This document shows positions 1 to 8,752 of a stretch of DNA of 64,000 nucleotides, piece by piece. The number at the start of each line of letters is the position of its first letter. The stretch's first letter is position 1. Source of the DNA: Dysgonomonas sp. HDW5A (GTDB lineage Bacteria > Bacteroidota > Bacteroidia > Bacteroidales > Dysgonomonadaceae); contig NZ_CP049857.1 in assembly GCF_011299555.1 (NCBI RefSeq), positions 558,001 to 622,000 of the forward strand. The letters are read 5' to 3'. The notes beneath the pieces are model-generated. The model searched no databases. It had not been told where the DNA came from and saw only the letters and a list, made by a program, of their open reading frames with translations. The position numbers and the translations under genes are program-made.

Positions 1-927
1 AGGCCAGTCATTTTTCCACACCATCGGTTGAAGATGAGTGATTCGCCCCACTGCTCCTACATCCTGAAAATGTATAAACCAATCTTCGCCCGTTTCGGTA
101 TCCACCCAAGCACCTTGGTGAGGTCCATTAATCGGAGTTTTACCCTGATCCATTACCACCTTACGTTCATAAGGGCCAAAAACATCTTTCGAACGCATAG
201 CCAGTTGCCAACCTGTAGCAACGCCTCCTGCGGGAGCAAATATGTAATAATATCCGTTGCGTTTGTAGAATTTAGGTCCTTCGATAGTAGGATCAAGATC
301 GTGTCCGTCATAAACAATACGCGACTCTCCTACCGCTTTCTTTCCATCGGGAGTAAGGCGTGTTACTGCCAAAAGACTCTTTATTCCTGCACGGCTTCCG
401 GCATACGCATGAGCCAAATATACATCTCCATTGTCATCAAATAAAGGACAAGCATCGATCAGACCCTTTCCCTCTTTTACCATCACAAGAGGCTCCCAAG
501 TTCCGGCAGGGTCTTTCGTTTTTGTCATGAATATCCCCTGATCGGGGTCTCCATAATAAATACAAAACTCCCCTTTATGATATCGAATGGCGGGAGCCCA
601 AACTCCACCACCATGTTCTACCTTCGAAAAAATTGAGTCGGGGGCCAGTTTATCAATAGCATAACCAATAACAGTCCAGTTAACCAAATCTTTAGAATGA
701 AGAATGGGTAATCCGGGTACACAATTGAAACTCGATGCCGTCATATAATAATCGTCCCCTACCCTGCAAACATCAGGATCGGAATAATCAGCATACAAAA
801 CCGGATTTTTATACATTCCGTTTCCCTGATCCGAAACCCATGTTTTTGAGATATTATTTTGAGCATTCATTCCTGACATTGCACAACACAGCAATAGTCC
901 AAGTATGCTTTTTCTGATCATTTTCAT
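1..927 (-). CDS. GH43 family glycoside hydrolase, C-terminus cut by window edge
   Basis: The reading frame stays open from an ATG at 925-927 to the left edge (309 codons), so the C-terminus lies outside the window. It begins with a hydrophobic signal sequence ending near AMSGMNAQ, so the product is exported. The five-bladed GH43 signature residues are visible: YADYSDPDV (candidate base Asp50), GGGVWAPAIRYHKGEF, LIDACPLFDDNGDVYL (pKa-modulating Asp) and TIEGPKFYKRNGYYYIF (candidate acid Glu). Members act on arabinofuranosyl, xylosyl or galactosyl linkages; in this pectin locus a role on rhamnogalacturonan or arabinan side chains is inferred. The start codon overlaps the stop of the upstream esterase gene by one base (TAATG), so the two genes are co-transcribed. 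The exact subfamily and substrate cannot be read here. Confidence 0.85.
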   Translation of the reverse strand, partial: MKMIRKSILGLLLCCAMSGMNAQNNISKTWVSDQGNGMYKNPVLYADYSDPDVCRVGDDYYMTASSFNCVPGLPILHSKDLVNWTVIGYAIDKLAPDSIFSKVEHGGGVWAPAIRYHKGEFCIYYGDPDQGIFMTKTKDPAGTWEPLVMVKEGKGLIDACPLFDDNGDVYLAHAYAGSRAGIKSLLAVTRLTPDGKKAVGESRIVYDGHDLDPTIEGPKFYKRNGYYYIFAPAGGVATGWQLAMRSKDVFGPYERKVVMDQGKTPINGPHQGAWVDTETGEDWFIHFQDVGAVGRITHLQPMVWKNDWP

Positions 928-1712
928 TATTTTATTTCTTTGATTAAAGGTTTTACATTGTTCTCTTTCAATCCTTCGACGAATAAGGATGCCATTATTC
1001 GTGCGCCGGTTTCTTTGAAATGTGTATTATCTGTTTTTCCTTGGGGGAAGATTTTATTTTCCCCTGCTTCGATATGTAAGAATAGCGATGCCGATTGATC
1101 CTTTCCCAAATCGATAAGAAGTTCTTTGCTCTTCTCATACATATCTATCATCAATACATTTTTATCTTGTGCCACCTGACGAGCCAGTTCTACATACTCA
1201 CCATGTGAATCCTGAAATACACCTTTCGAGTCGAAACGCCTTCTTACCACCGAAGTACAAATAATGGGAGTTGCCCCTTTGGCTTTTACCTCATCCACAA
1301 AACGAGTAAGGTTTTCGACATACTGCTTAGGTGGAGTATAACGATCGGGACGATCTTCCGCCGAGTCGTTATGCCCGAATTGGATTACTACATAATCTCC
1401 CGCTTGCACATTATCCAGAATCTTTTGCCACCATCCCTGCTCAATAAATGTGCGTGAACTTCTTCCATTTTGAGCATAGTCTTCGATTACAATATTCTGA
1501 TTAAAAAACTCAGGAAGAAGTTGTCCCCATCCTCTTTCGGGAAAAGCTTCCGAAATACTGTCACCTGCTATACTATCCCACACATTTTTGTACAAAGGCT
1601 TAAGAGCCATAGTAGAATCGCCTGCCATAAATAGATGTACAGGTCGATTTTTCCCTGCAAAAAACATGCAAAAAGTTACAAGAGTTACGGATATTACAAT
1701 TAGTTTCTTCAC
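927..1712 (-). CDS. SGNH/GDSL rhamnogalacturonan acetylesterase-like (CE12-like)
   Basis: A 261-residue exported esterase. After an N-terminal hydrophobic segment the SGNH blocks are clear: MAGDSTM (nucleophile Ser33), AQNGRSSRTF (block II Asn82), QFGHNDS at about 111-117 (block III), and DNTHFKETGARIMA near the C-terminus carrying the Asp-x-x-His pair. The GHND and DNTHF spellings are typical of rhamnogalacturonan acetylesterases, which remove acetyl groups from galacturonate in RG-I and open it to lyases and hydrolases. It lies directly upstream of the GH43 gene (one-base overlap). Upstream of it is an 825-bp gene-free stretch, so a promoter for this pair should lie there; a direct repeat of CAAAAGTGA is seen at 1841-1859. 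No TAnnTTTG box was found with confidence. Confidence 0.85.
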   Translation of the reverse strand: MKKLIVISVTLVTFCMFFAGKNRPVHLFMAGDSTMALKPLYKNVWDSIAGDSISEAFPERGWGQLLPEFFNQNIVIEDYAQNGRSSRTFIEQGWWQKILDNVQAGDYVVIQFGHNDSAEDRPDRYTPPKQYVENLTRFVDEVKAKGATPIICTSVVRRRFDSKGVFQDSHGEYVELARQVAQDKNVLMIDMYEKSKELLIDLGKDQSASLFLHIEAGENKIFPQGKTDNTHFKETGARIMASLFVEGLKENNVKPLIKEIK

Positions 1713-2537
1713 TGTTATTCAAGGTATTAATTAAGAAAAAGTAACAACATGCCCAATTAAGTTACAAATAAGCTAACACAGTACACTTTTGCGAATCACC
1801 TAAATAGCTATCTATCAACAAATAAGACCTAAAAACATTACAAAAGTGACAAAAGTGACAACTTTTTCGATGTTTTGTTATTGTCACCTATTTTCCATTT
1901 TTCAAAGAGCCTTTATATTACTTATGTCAATCAATAGTTGAGATTATATGTTCTATTTAATTGTCTTTTTACTACGCGCAATCACAGATTGCTTGTATTC
2001 CTTTTGACTCGCCTTCGCTTCGTCGAACGTTGTTTGCCCAAAGTAAGCCGCAAAAGGAATCAAAAAGGCTTTGTGCTGCGTAGCTTGCCTGTCTGACCTA
2101 AAGCTTACAGGCTAAACTAAACCTACTGCCTATCGGCACGTTTAGTTTTACGCCTGCTTCGCTTGTCAGCCAACGGCTACGCCACTGATGCACCGGGGCT
2201 GACGCACGTAAGTGGCTTTCGTCTGTCAGGCTTCCCGACCTTGCCGGTTGCACGGGGTACCCGCAGGATGAAGAAAGCGTTAAGAAACAAAAGGATATCA
2301 GCATTAAATGTTTTCTTTTGTTTTAGCTTTCGAGTCCGTAGCGGGTCGGGCAAAGAGGCTAAGTCTTGATCTTTTGTTTCGTTTTGCATCAAGGCAAAAT
2401 GAAAAACAAACCCGATAGGGTGCGTTAGAAAATAGAACATTAAACAAAACAACTACTGATTCGTATTACTTATAGATAAACATATTGATTTTAAGCCACA
2501 TAAAATCTTTAGCAATACATTTAAAGAACGTAGTTAT
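1713..2537. other. 825-bp gene-free stretch with a GC-rich structured block
   Basis: No convincing gene. The first 250 bases are AT-rich and should hold the promoter of the leftward esterase-GH43 pair. Positions about 1965-2455 are distinctly richer in G and C than their surroundings and full of inverted repeats: 1997-2006 with 2051-2060, 2114-2122 with 2140-2148 (with an inner TGCC/GGCA stem), 2165-2171 with 2197-2203, and 2181-2186 with 2211-2216. Overlapping short frames occur on both strands (2098-2304 minus, 2163-2369 plus, 2177-2452 minus), but none has a signal, domain or good start. The multi-frame openness plus dense pairing looks more like a non-coding repeat or structured RNA than a gene. 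Confidence 0.5.
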
Positions 2538-4163
2538 TTATTTCTCAAATAAAAGCCCTTGAATTTTCACATTTCTTATACTGATATACTTATCGTCAGC
2601 TTCCATCTTATACCAAGGATAGAAACGAATATAGAACGTTTCGCCTTGCGGTATTTTCAGTACTTTATTGAATGTATATGTCTTAAATTTCTCATTGGGA
2701 AGATCATCCATAACAGCAATATCTTCGCTCTCGGCAAAGCTCTTATCTAACGATGCCAAAGCGGTAAAGGTCATATATTTGCCACCTAAAGCCCCCATTT
2801 CGAAGCTTAACGAATCCAGATAGAATGTACCTCTGGGAGCTGATATAGCTAATTCTAAATAGCGGGAAGCATTGAGATCAATATCCCCTACGGGCCATTT
2901 ATTGTCTAATGTAGTCAATAATACGTCATTATTCTTGTCTACAAATTTCAACCCGACAACCTCAGCCTTTACTGCAATATTATTGGCTGTTAATAGGCTT
3001 TCCCGTAAATTTACAGACCAGTCGGTTTGCACCTTTTGAGCATCTTTTACAGACAATCCGGCTCCTTTTATTCCTATTTTTTGATACACTTTATTGTCAA
3101 CTGATAATAACAGGTTACCCTCATAGTTTTTTGCCTTATCAGGATTAAAACGCACAAAAACAGGATAGCTCAAATTACCATCAGTATAGGATACTGATAA
3201 TTCCTTTTGAGGACTTCCGCTTTTACTTGCCAGCAATTCGAATGGCGATTCTATTGAAAGTTTTACTGTTCCAGATTTTGGATTAAGATTCAAGCCCTGC
3301 AATGTAAACATCTTCACCGTAGATCGCCCTAAAAACTGCGATCCGAAATCCCATTCCACAGGCTTTATATTTATATCAGACGACAATGTGAGGTAGTTGG
3401 TCAATATACCTTGCCTCATCAAGTCTTCAACAGCAAGTCTGGCATATAGTATTCCCCCCATTGCTTTTAAATGGGTATTATCATTGTTGGCATAAATAAT
3501 TTCTTTCGATTTCTCTGCACCATATTCGAGAACCACCTGTTGAGTCAACAACGTCATATCGACCAAAGGCACCGACAAATCACGGGCAAGAGACCGCATC
3601 GCCATAGGATAGTTCATTGTTGAATCGTCAGGAGCCAATTCCGTCAAACTATGCAACCCTTGTCCTGTGATTTGATTATTTTCATTAAATAGTCTTCTTA
3701 CGATAGGTGTAAACAAAATAGGGATAGCTCCTCTTTCGCGTGATTCATCAACATATCTTTGCAGATATCCTTGATATTGCCCCCAAGCGGCTGTACCACG
3801 TCCAGTTTCATCATTGGGATCAGTATCCTGTCCCGCAGCCTTTTCATCATTGTGCCCGAATTGAATAAAAACATAATCCCCCGGTTTTAAACTGTTTCTT
3901 AAATTTCTCCAGAATTCGTAATAAAACGATTTAGAACTTCTTCCATTTTTAGCTGCATTGACCGATTGAATATCACCTGTCAGAAACAAGGGTAACATTT
4001 GTCCCCATCCTCTCATTTCTTTCTCTCCACTATTTTTGTCCTCATCGTAGTTTGCCATTGTTGAGTCGCCAATAGTCAGTATTTTAATTTGAGCAGAAAG
4101 CGTCCCTCCCAAAAGGAAAAAACCTAAAAGTAAAAAGCTGATAAATATTCTACTATATCTCAT
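2538..4163 (-). CDS. SGNH rhamnogalacturonan acetylesterase-like with C-terminal beta-sandwich domains
   Basis: 541 residues, twice the length of a plain SGNH esterase. Signal peptide 1-24 is followed by an SGNH domain to about residue 265: TIGDSTMANYD (nucleophile Ser34), WGQMLPLF, AAKNGRSSKSF, FIQFGHNDEKA, and NDNTHLKAMGGILYA (Asp/His pair). Residues about 270-370 resemble an ASH/choice-of-anchor type immunoglobulin fold (WDFGSQFLGRSTVKMFTLQG through IGIKGAGLSV). The rest (to 541) looks like another beta-sandwich, possibly carbohydrate-binding. The likely role is deacetylation of rhamnogalacturonan outside the cytoplasm. Its ATG overlaps the stop of the upstream GH28 gene in an ATGA, so the two are translationally coupled. 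Confidence 0.8.
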   Translation of the reverse strand: MRYSRIFISFLLLGFFLLGGTLSAQIKILTIGDSTMANYDEDKNSGEKEMRGWGQMLPLFLTGDIQSVNAAKNGRSSKSFYYEFWRNLRNSLKPGDYVFIQFGHNDEKAAGQDTDPNDETGRGTAAWGQYQGYLQRYVDESRERGAIPILFTPIVRRLFNENNQITGQGLHSLTELAPDDSTMNYPMAMRSLARDLSVPLVDMTLLTQQVVLEYGAEKSKEIIYANNDNTHLKAMGGILYARLAVEDLMRQGILTNYLTLSSDINIKPVEWDFGSQFLGRSTVKMFTLQGLNLNPKSGTVKLSIESPFELLASKSGSPQKELSVSYTDGNLSYPVFVRFNPDKAKNYEGNLLLSVDNKVYQKIGIKGAGLSVKDAQKVQTDWSVNLRESLLTANNIAVKAEVVGLKFVDKNNDVLLTTLDNKWPVGDIDLNASRYLELAISAPRGTFYLDSLSFEMGALGGKYMTFTALASLDKSFAESEDIAVMDDLPNEKFKTYTFNKVLKIPQGETFYIRFYPWYKMEADDKYISIRNVKIQGLLFEK

Positions 4164-5710
4164 TTGTCTACTCTTGGAGTTTTTACATTACTCAAAAAAT
4201 TATTTCCCCATATAACATTACTGTTTTTTATTTGGCAAAAAATATCAGCAGAAGTTAACTGAAAACAATTATTTATTAAAACATTACTCACATTATTCAA
4301 TTCAACAATCGGCTGATTGCTTAGCGGTGCTTTTGATCTTACATTATCCAAAACAATGTCTTTACAATCGTCGAAAGCAAAAGATGCACCTTTCTTTACG
4401 GCTAAATCGACATTGTGAAATTGGATATTCGTGGCTGTCTTAGCCGTGAAACCCTCGTCGGCAGTCATATTTATATTCGAAAAAGAAATCTCTGAAATCG
4501 GCATCTCGTTGATACCAGTTATATATCCCACTTTTTTGATATCACTACCCGTAACATCACTTATATGCACATTACGAAATACGGGTGTACGATCCGAAAC
4601 AGGCTCTTCCTTAGAATCTTTATCATAGAAAAGATCGAATATGAATGCATTACGCTGAATATTATTCATCACAATATTACTCACTCGTATTTCTTCAACC
4701 ACACCTCCACGTCCTCTTGACGATTTTAAACGGATACCTGCATCCGTACCATTAAATACGCAATTAGAGATAGCGACTTTTTTAACTCCTCCCGACATTT
4801 CGCTGCCGATAACAACCCCTCCGTGACCGGCAAGCATTACACAGTTGGTAATGGTCAGATTTTCGCAAGGTCTGCCATAGATACGTCCATCTTCATCACG
4901 TCCCGATTTGATCGTTATGCAATCATCTCCTACACTGATAAAGCAATCCGAAATACGTACATTACGGCACGATTCGGGATTAATTCCATCCGTATTATGT
5001 CCCTTAGGATTGCTCGAAGGGTTATTTATAGTGACACCGTTTATTACTATATCATCGCATCCGATCGGGTTGATTGTCCAGAAAGGTGAGTTTACAATCG
5101 TGATACCTTCTATATGGATATTCTTACATTCCAAAAATTGAATAAACGGAGGACGGAAAAATTTACGCTCCAACGTCTTTTCGTAATAAGGCGAAACCTT
5201 TATATTTTTATTGGCATCAAGCCATTGTTGCTGCAATTGATTGGTTGATGAAGTTTTTCCTGTTGCATTAATTTCATTGATAAAACGCTTCGATTCATCC
5301 CACCACTTAAAACCTTGCCCATCTATTTTTCCTCGACCTTTGATCGTGATGTTCTCTACTTTCTCGGCATGGATCAGTGGCGATAAACTATTCATAAATA
5401 CACCCTCCCAACGTACTTTAACGAAAGGAAGATAATCTTCGAATCGATCTGAAAATCGAAGTACTGCACCCGACTCTATATCCAATGTGATATTACTTTC
5501 GAGGTGAATAGCTGCTGTCAGATAATTTCCGGCAGGGAAATAGATTGTTCCTCCTCCTTCGGACGCTGCCTTCTTTATTGTTTTATTGATTAAATCTGTA
5601 CATATTTTCTTTCCTGTTACATCTGCACCTAAAGCCTGCATATTATACACTTTAGCTTGTAAGGCTAAAATCGAGAGAGAAAATACAATCAGTAAAAAAG
5701 TCTTCTTCAT
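4160..5710 (-). CDS. GH28 polygalacturonase family enzyme
   Basis: Exported right-handed beta-helix hydrolase of the pectinase family. I start it at the ATG at 5708-5710, giving 516 residues and a clean signal peptide (MKKTFLLIVFSLSILALQA). The longer frame to 5767 uses a GTG and translates a dispersed repeat, so I reject it. GH28 motifs are all present: HNTDG (Asp241), VGDDCITIKSG (Asp262/Asp263), AGHGGVVIGSEMSGG (His296) and GIRLKSSRGRGG (Arg327, Lys329). It cleaves alpha-1,4 galacturonosyl or rhamnogalacturonan linkages; endo or exo mode cannot be decided. It is followed with a 4-base overlap by the long SGNH esterase and preceded by the CE8 pectin methylesterase, which fits stepwise removal of methyl and acetyl groups and backbone cutting. 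Confidence 0.9.
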   Translation of the reverse strand: MKKTFLLIVFSLSILALQAKVYNMQALGADVTGKKICTDLINKTIKKAASEGGGTIYFPAGNYLTAAIHLESNITLDIESGAVLRFSDRFEDYLPFVKVRWEGVFMNSLSPLIHAEKVENITIKGRGKIDGQGFKWWDESKRFINEINATGKTSSTNQLQQQWLDANKNIKVSPYYEKTLERKFFRPPFIQFLECKNIHIEGITIVNSPFWTINPIGCDDIVINGVTINNPSSNPKGHNTDGINPESCRNVRISDCFISVGDDCITIKSGRDEDGRIYGRPCENLTITNCVMLAGHGGVVIGSEMSGGVKKVAISNCVFNGTDAGIRLKSSRGRGGVVEEIRVSNIVMNNIQRNAFIFDLFYDKDSKEEPVSDRTPVFRNVHISDVTGSDIKKVGYITGINEMPISEISFSNINMTADEGFTAKTATNIQFHNVDLAVKKGASFAFDDCKDIVLDNVRSKAPLSNQPIVELNNVSNVLINNCFQLTSADIFCQIKNSNVIWGNNFLSNVKTPRVDK

Positions 5711-5750
5711 AATTAAACGTTTTAAGGCTTCGTGCCTCTTTAAGTAAAAG

Positions 5751-5831
5751 AAAATATTTAATGACACATCTTAAAGGCATAACAACCTATCGTTGTTTTG
5801 CTTGCCAAAGCAATAAATAGTTCTGCGAACT
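5751..5831 (-). repeat. Dispersed palindromic repeat, copy A
   Basis: Read on the minus strand this begins with GTTCGCAGAAC (5820-5830), followed by TATTTATTGCTTTGGCAAGC and a tail to about 5751. It matches the copy at 50519-50608 over roughly 80 bases with scattered differences. It lies between the CE8 and GH28 genes. The upstream GTG extension of the GH28 frame falls in it. Confidence 0.75.
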
Positions 5832-5834
5832 TAT

Positions 5835-6788
5835 TTATTTTATTGCCGTAGGATTCCAGTTATCACATCCCTTAAGGGCATTGGATACGGTATATTTTTC
5901 GGCTTCCTTCTTCGTTAATATTTTTGCCCATTTTACACGCTCGGAAGTATTAGCACCTTCCCCCGAATTATTGTATTCCATATAGCGGGCTGTCTTTTCG
6001 TTTTCTGCATTTCGCCAGTTATCCCACCCTTTTGGACTGATACCTTTGGGTAAGTATGTATTCATAAAAAGAGTCATGGCATAGGCACGCCACGGACGTC
6101 CCAAATACATTTCGGTAACTTCGTCTGCTAATTTCACTGTACAATTATTGAAAATATATCCGAATTCTATATCCTCAGGCGTATTAGCTGCCGTGATATA
6201 TGAATTCTTTTTGCAAAAAATTTCGCATCGCTCGAACCAGCAAGTCGATGGCCCGAAAATAAAATCGGTAGTGCCTTCAATGTAGCAATCCTCGAAATAT
6301 TGTCTTTGTCCCTGCTTTCCGGCATAGATCGTATCCTGATGTCCAAGAAAGCGGCATTTACGGAAAATAACCCTGTCTCCTTCTACATGAAGTGCTACTG
6401 CCTGCCCCAGTTGAAGAGATGAATTTTCGATAGTAAGATTCTCAACCGTTATACCATTTCCTTGAATAAGAAACGAATACGTTTTGAAAGTTCCCATCTT
6501 GTTTATATTCGCATGATCGTCATAGGTAATGATTGTCTTTTCCATATCCTCACCTACCAGTTTTACATTGGTAAGATAAGAGTGAAGAACTAATTTCTCT
6601 TTATAAACTCCCGATCTGATATAAATTGTTTTAAGCCCCGACGGGTCAAACGCCCGTACGGAATCTATTGCTTGCTGAATAGTGCGGAAATGCCCTCTTC
6701 CATTACGATCTACAATAATATCATACTTATCTTGAGCAAATGCCCCGAATGAGGCAAATAATAAAAAGAGTAAAAGAATTTTTCTCAT
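5835..6788 (-). CDS. Pectin methylesterase (CE8)
   Basis: 317 residues starting at the ATG at 6786-6788, which puts a signal peptide (MRKILLLFLLFASFGAFAQ) at the N-terminus. The open frame continues upstream to 6851, but that part translates a dispersed repeat and destroys the signal peptide. The parallel beta-helix pectinesterase motifs are clear: GHQDTIYAG (Asp152), TTDFIFGPSTCWFE (Asp175, acid/base and nucleophile pair) and YLGRPWRAYA (Arg231, Trp233). The enzyme removes methyl esters from homogalacturonan and so creates substrate for the pectate lyase and GH28 enzymes encoded alongside. Location is periplasm or cell surface; no lipobox is present. Confidence 0.93.
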   Translation of the reverse strand: MRKILLLFLLFASFGAFAQDKYDIIVDRNGRGHFRTIQQAIDSVRAFDPSGLKTIYIRSGVYKEKLVLHSYLTNVKLVGEDMEKTIITYDDHANINKMGTFKTYSFLIQGNGITVENLTIENSSLQLGQAVALHVEGDRVIFRKCRFLGHQDTIYAGKQGQRQYFEDCYIEGTTDFIFGPSTCWFERCEIFCKKNSYITAANTPEDIEFGYIFNNCTVKLADEVTEMYLGRPWRAYAMTLFMNTYLPKGISPKGWDNWRNAENEKTARYMEYNNSGEGANTSERVKWAKILTKKEAEKYTVSNALKGCDNWNPTAIK

Positions 6789-6810
6789 GCGGTCAAAAAA
6801 TTTAAGGTAA

Positions 6811-6860
6811 GGTCGCCGACCTTTTATTTCTTTGGTAAACAAAACAGCCAAAGCCTGTTA
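6811..6860 (+). repeat. Dispersed palindromic repeat, copy B
   Basis: GGTCGCCGACC palindrome at 6811-6821 followed by a TTTTATTTCTTTGGTAAACA tail. It shares order and spacing with copy C at 8642-8692. It sits just upstream of the CE8 start codon, so the extended open frame through it is not real coding sequence. Confidence 0.7.
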
Positions 6861-6910
6861 GAAACTAAATATATCACTCGCTCGGTTTAATAATCCGTAA
6901 TTGTTATCAT

Positions 6911-6934
6911 AAGGGGTAATTTATTTTACCCCTT
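6911..6934. terminator. Hairpin downstream of the first susD gene
   Basis: A perfect 9-bp stem, AAGGGGTAA (6911-6919) with TTACCCCTT (6926-6934), loop of 6. It follows the stop codon of the leftward susD gene by about 27 bases. There is no long U-run on either strand, so it may be an mRNA 3' end or processing site rather than a classic terminator. Confidence 0.45.
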
Positions 6935-6960
6935 AGATTTCTTATTTGACAGATACTCCT

Positions 6961-8619
6961 TTAGTATCCCGGATTCTGTTCTACTTTTGCCTGATTCAGG
7001 TTAATAGCATCTAAAGGTATAGGACGCAATATTTTATTTTGACCGTCCACTCCTTTAAAATAATCGGCACCGATAATATTAGGATTGTATTTTACAGCAT
7101 ATTCGATCAGTTTACCTGTACGTTTTAGATCCATCCAACGGTGATATTCGCCTGCCAGCTCTCTTGCTCTCTCATCCAGAATAAAATCTATCGATACATC
7201 AGAAGCCTTTATACTCATATCATATCCTGCTGCGGCAGCACGTTTGCGAACCACATTTATCCGTTCTGCTGCTTTGGCTGAATTACCTGCTTTGTAATAA
7301 GCTTCGGCTGCTACCAGATAGCTTTCTCCCACACGTGCGAGTATAACATCACGTGTACTTCCGGTTGTACTGAAAACCGAAGTAGGATCATCAAACTTGC
7401 GTACTACGGCTACTCCATACACATCGCCCGACATTGCCGCAATGTACGTAGTTGGCTTACCTGAGACTGTCAGAGTATTTTCCTGCATAGGGATAATAAC
7501 AGTTTTTGATCTTGTAGCAGGGTTAGCGGCACGCCATGCGGCAGTATCGGCAACTTGCCAAGCCGGTGGATAGTAGTAGAGTACTTTTTCGGTATCCAAC
7601 TGTTTGCTTTTTGTGTAAAAGTCATAATAATGCGTATAAAACTGAACCATAAAAGTTCCTTCATAACGAGTATCACCTTTCGAAAACAGTTGATGCAAAC
7701 GAATAGTCGGAGTAAGTGTCGATGTGGTATACTTGTTTCCGTCTTCGACTCCTCCCAGATAAGTTCCGAAAAATGCTTGTTGCATATTCCCTGAAGTAGG
7801 AGTGGCTATCGATGATTCATCGTATTGCACCGACCAGATTATCTCTTCATCTTGCTCGTTCTTTTGGTCAGGCCAAAATAGATTATTGAAGCTGGTTGAC
7901 AATGTCTGATTATTTATGGCAGCATCGGCATATTCGGCAGCTTTAGTAAAATCGGCAGCCGTACCAAATGTTTCATATCCACGACATAAGTAGGTTTTTG
8001 CCAGAAAATGGTTTACTGTACGCTGATCAACCCTTCCGAATACCGGAGTTTTAGCAGGCAAACTGCTTTTCAAATCTTCCATTTCCGAAATTATAAAAGC
8101 ATACGTATCGGTTGCCGATTTACGTTCGAACGAAACTACCGGCGAATCGATCATATCTTTTACAAGAGCTACTCCTCCAAAGTTCTGAACAAGTAAATAA
8201 TAGTAATAGGCACGGATGAATCGGGCTTCGGCTTTATATTGTCCTAACAGATTTGTTGCTTCGGTATGGTCGGCATAGTAAATAGCTGTATTTGCCAACT
8301 GTATACCTGCATAACAATTTGTATAGAATTTCTTCACATCCGGATCGGAGTCCAATAAACCTTTATAGGTACCCAATCCATCGGGAACTTTATTTCGACC
8401 CGAAGCATACAGGTCTGTTCCGGCACAGAATATCCACGGTTCTATTCCATATACTGCACGTAGAGAAGAATATACAGTATTCATCAAGCTATTATAACCT
8501 GTTGCGGTTCCATAAAACTGATCTCTGGGAACATTCGATTTATTATCCTGTTCCAGGAAATCACTACATCCAACCAACGGCAGAATGAGTAAGAATAATA
8601 TGTAATATATTTTTTTCAT
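6961..8619 (-). CDS. SusD-family surface glycan-binding lipoprotein (pectin locus, pair 1)
   Basis: 552 residues. N-terminus MKKIYYILFLLILPLVGCSDFLEQ has a lipobox with Cys18 followed by acidic and polar residues, as expected for a surface-exposed lipoprotein. SusD/RagB features include the N-terminal QFYGTATGYNSLMNTVYSSLRAVYG segment, AEARFIRAYYYYLLVQNFGGVALV, and the C-terminal FILDERARELAGEYHRWMDLKRTGKL signature, ending with the usual NPGY. It pairs with the SusC transporter directly upstream (133-bp gap holding a dispersed repeat). The ligand is inferred to be a pectin fragment from the surrounding enzymes. Confidence 0.93.
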   Translation of the reverse strand: MKKIYYILFLLILPLVGCSDFLEQDNKSNVPRDQFYGTATGYNSLMNTVYSSLRAVYGIEPWIFCAGTDLYASGRNKVPDGLGTYKGLLDSDPDVKKFYTNCYAGIQLANTAIYYADHTEATNLLGQYKAEARFIRAYYYYLLVQNFGGVALVKDMIDSPVVSFERKSATDTYAFIISEMEDLKSSLPAKTPVFGRVDQRTVNHFLAKTYLCRGYETFGTAADFTKAAEYADAAINNQTLSTSFNNLFWPDQKNEQDEEIIWSVQYDESSIATPTSGNMQQAFFGTYLGGVEDGNKYTTSTLTPTIRLHQLFSKGDTRYEGTFMVQFYTHYYDFYTKSKQLDTEKVLYYYPPAWQVADTAAWRAANPATRSKTVIIPMQENTLTVSGKPTTYIAAMSGDVYGVAVVRKFDDPTSVFSTTGSTRDVILARVGESYLVAAEAYYKAGNSAKAAERINVVRKRAAAAGYDMSIKASDVSIDFILDERARELAGEYHRWMDLKRTGKLIEYAVKYNPNIIGADYFKGVDGQNKILRPIPLDAINLNQAKVEQNPGY

Positions 8620-8641
8620 TGTTGCTCAATTTTATTATTAA

Positions 8642-8692
8642 GGTCTCAGACCTATTTATTGCTTTGGTAAGCATAATAGCGAGAGGCATTTA
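8642..8692 (+). repeat. Dispersed palindromic repeat, copy C
   Basis: GGTCTCAGACC palindrome followed by TATTTATTGCTTTGGTAAGC and a degenerate tail. It lies between susC and susD of pair 1, within what should be one transcript, so it may act at the RNA level between these two genes. Confidence 0.75.
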
Positions 8693-8752
8693 TAGTTGTA
8701 TAATGTAACAATAAATACTTAGTGTTGCTTAAGTAATAGCAGGTACGACACC

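Noticed and set aside
28-444. Plus-strand frame near the left edge
   Set aside because: It is the complement of the GH43 gene, whose minus-strand frame shows clear family motifs.
2098-2452. Overlapping short frames in the GC-rich block as genes
   Set aside because: They lie on both strands over the same bases, without recognisable domains or convincing starts; composition and pairing suggest non-coding sequence.
5711-5767. GTG-initiated N-terminal extension of the GH28 gene
   Set aside because: It overlaps a dispersed repeat and hides the signal peptide; the ATG at 5708-5710 gives a normal exported protein.
6789-6851. Longer N-terminus of the CE8 pectin methylesterase
   Set aside because: The extra 21 codons are repeat copy B read through; the signal peptide starts at the ATG at 6786-6788.
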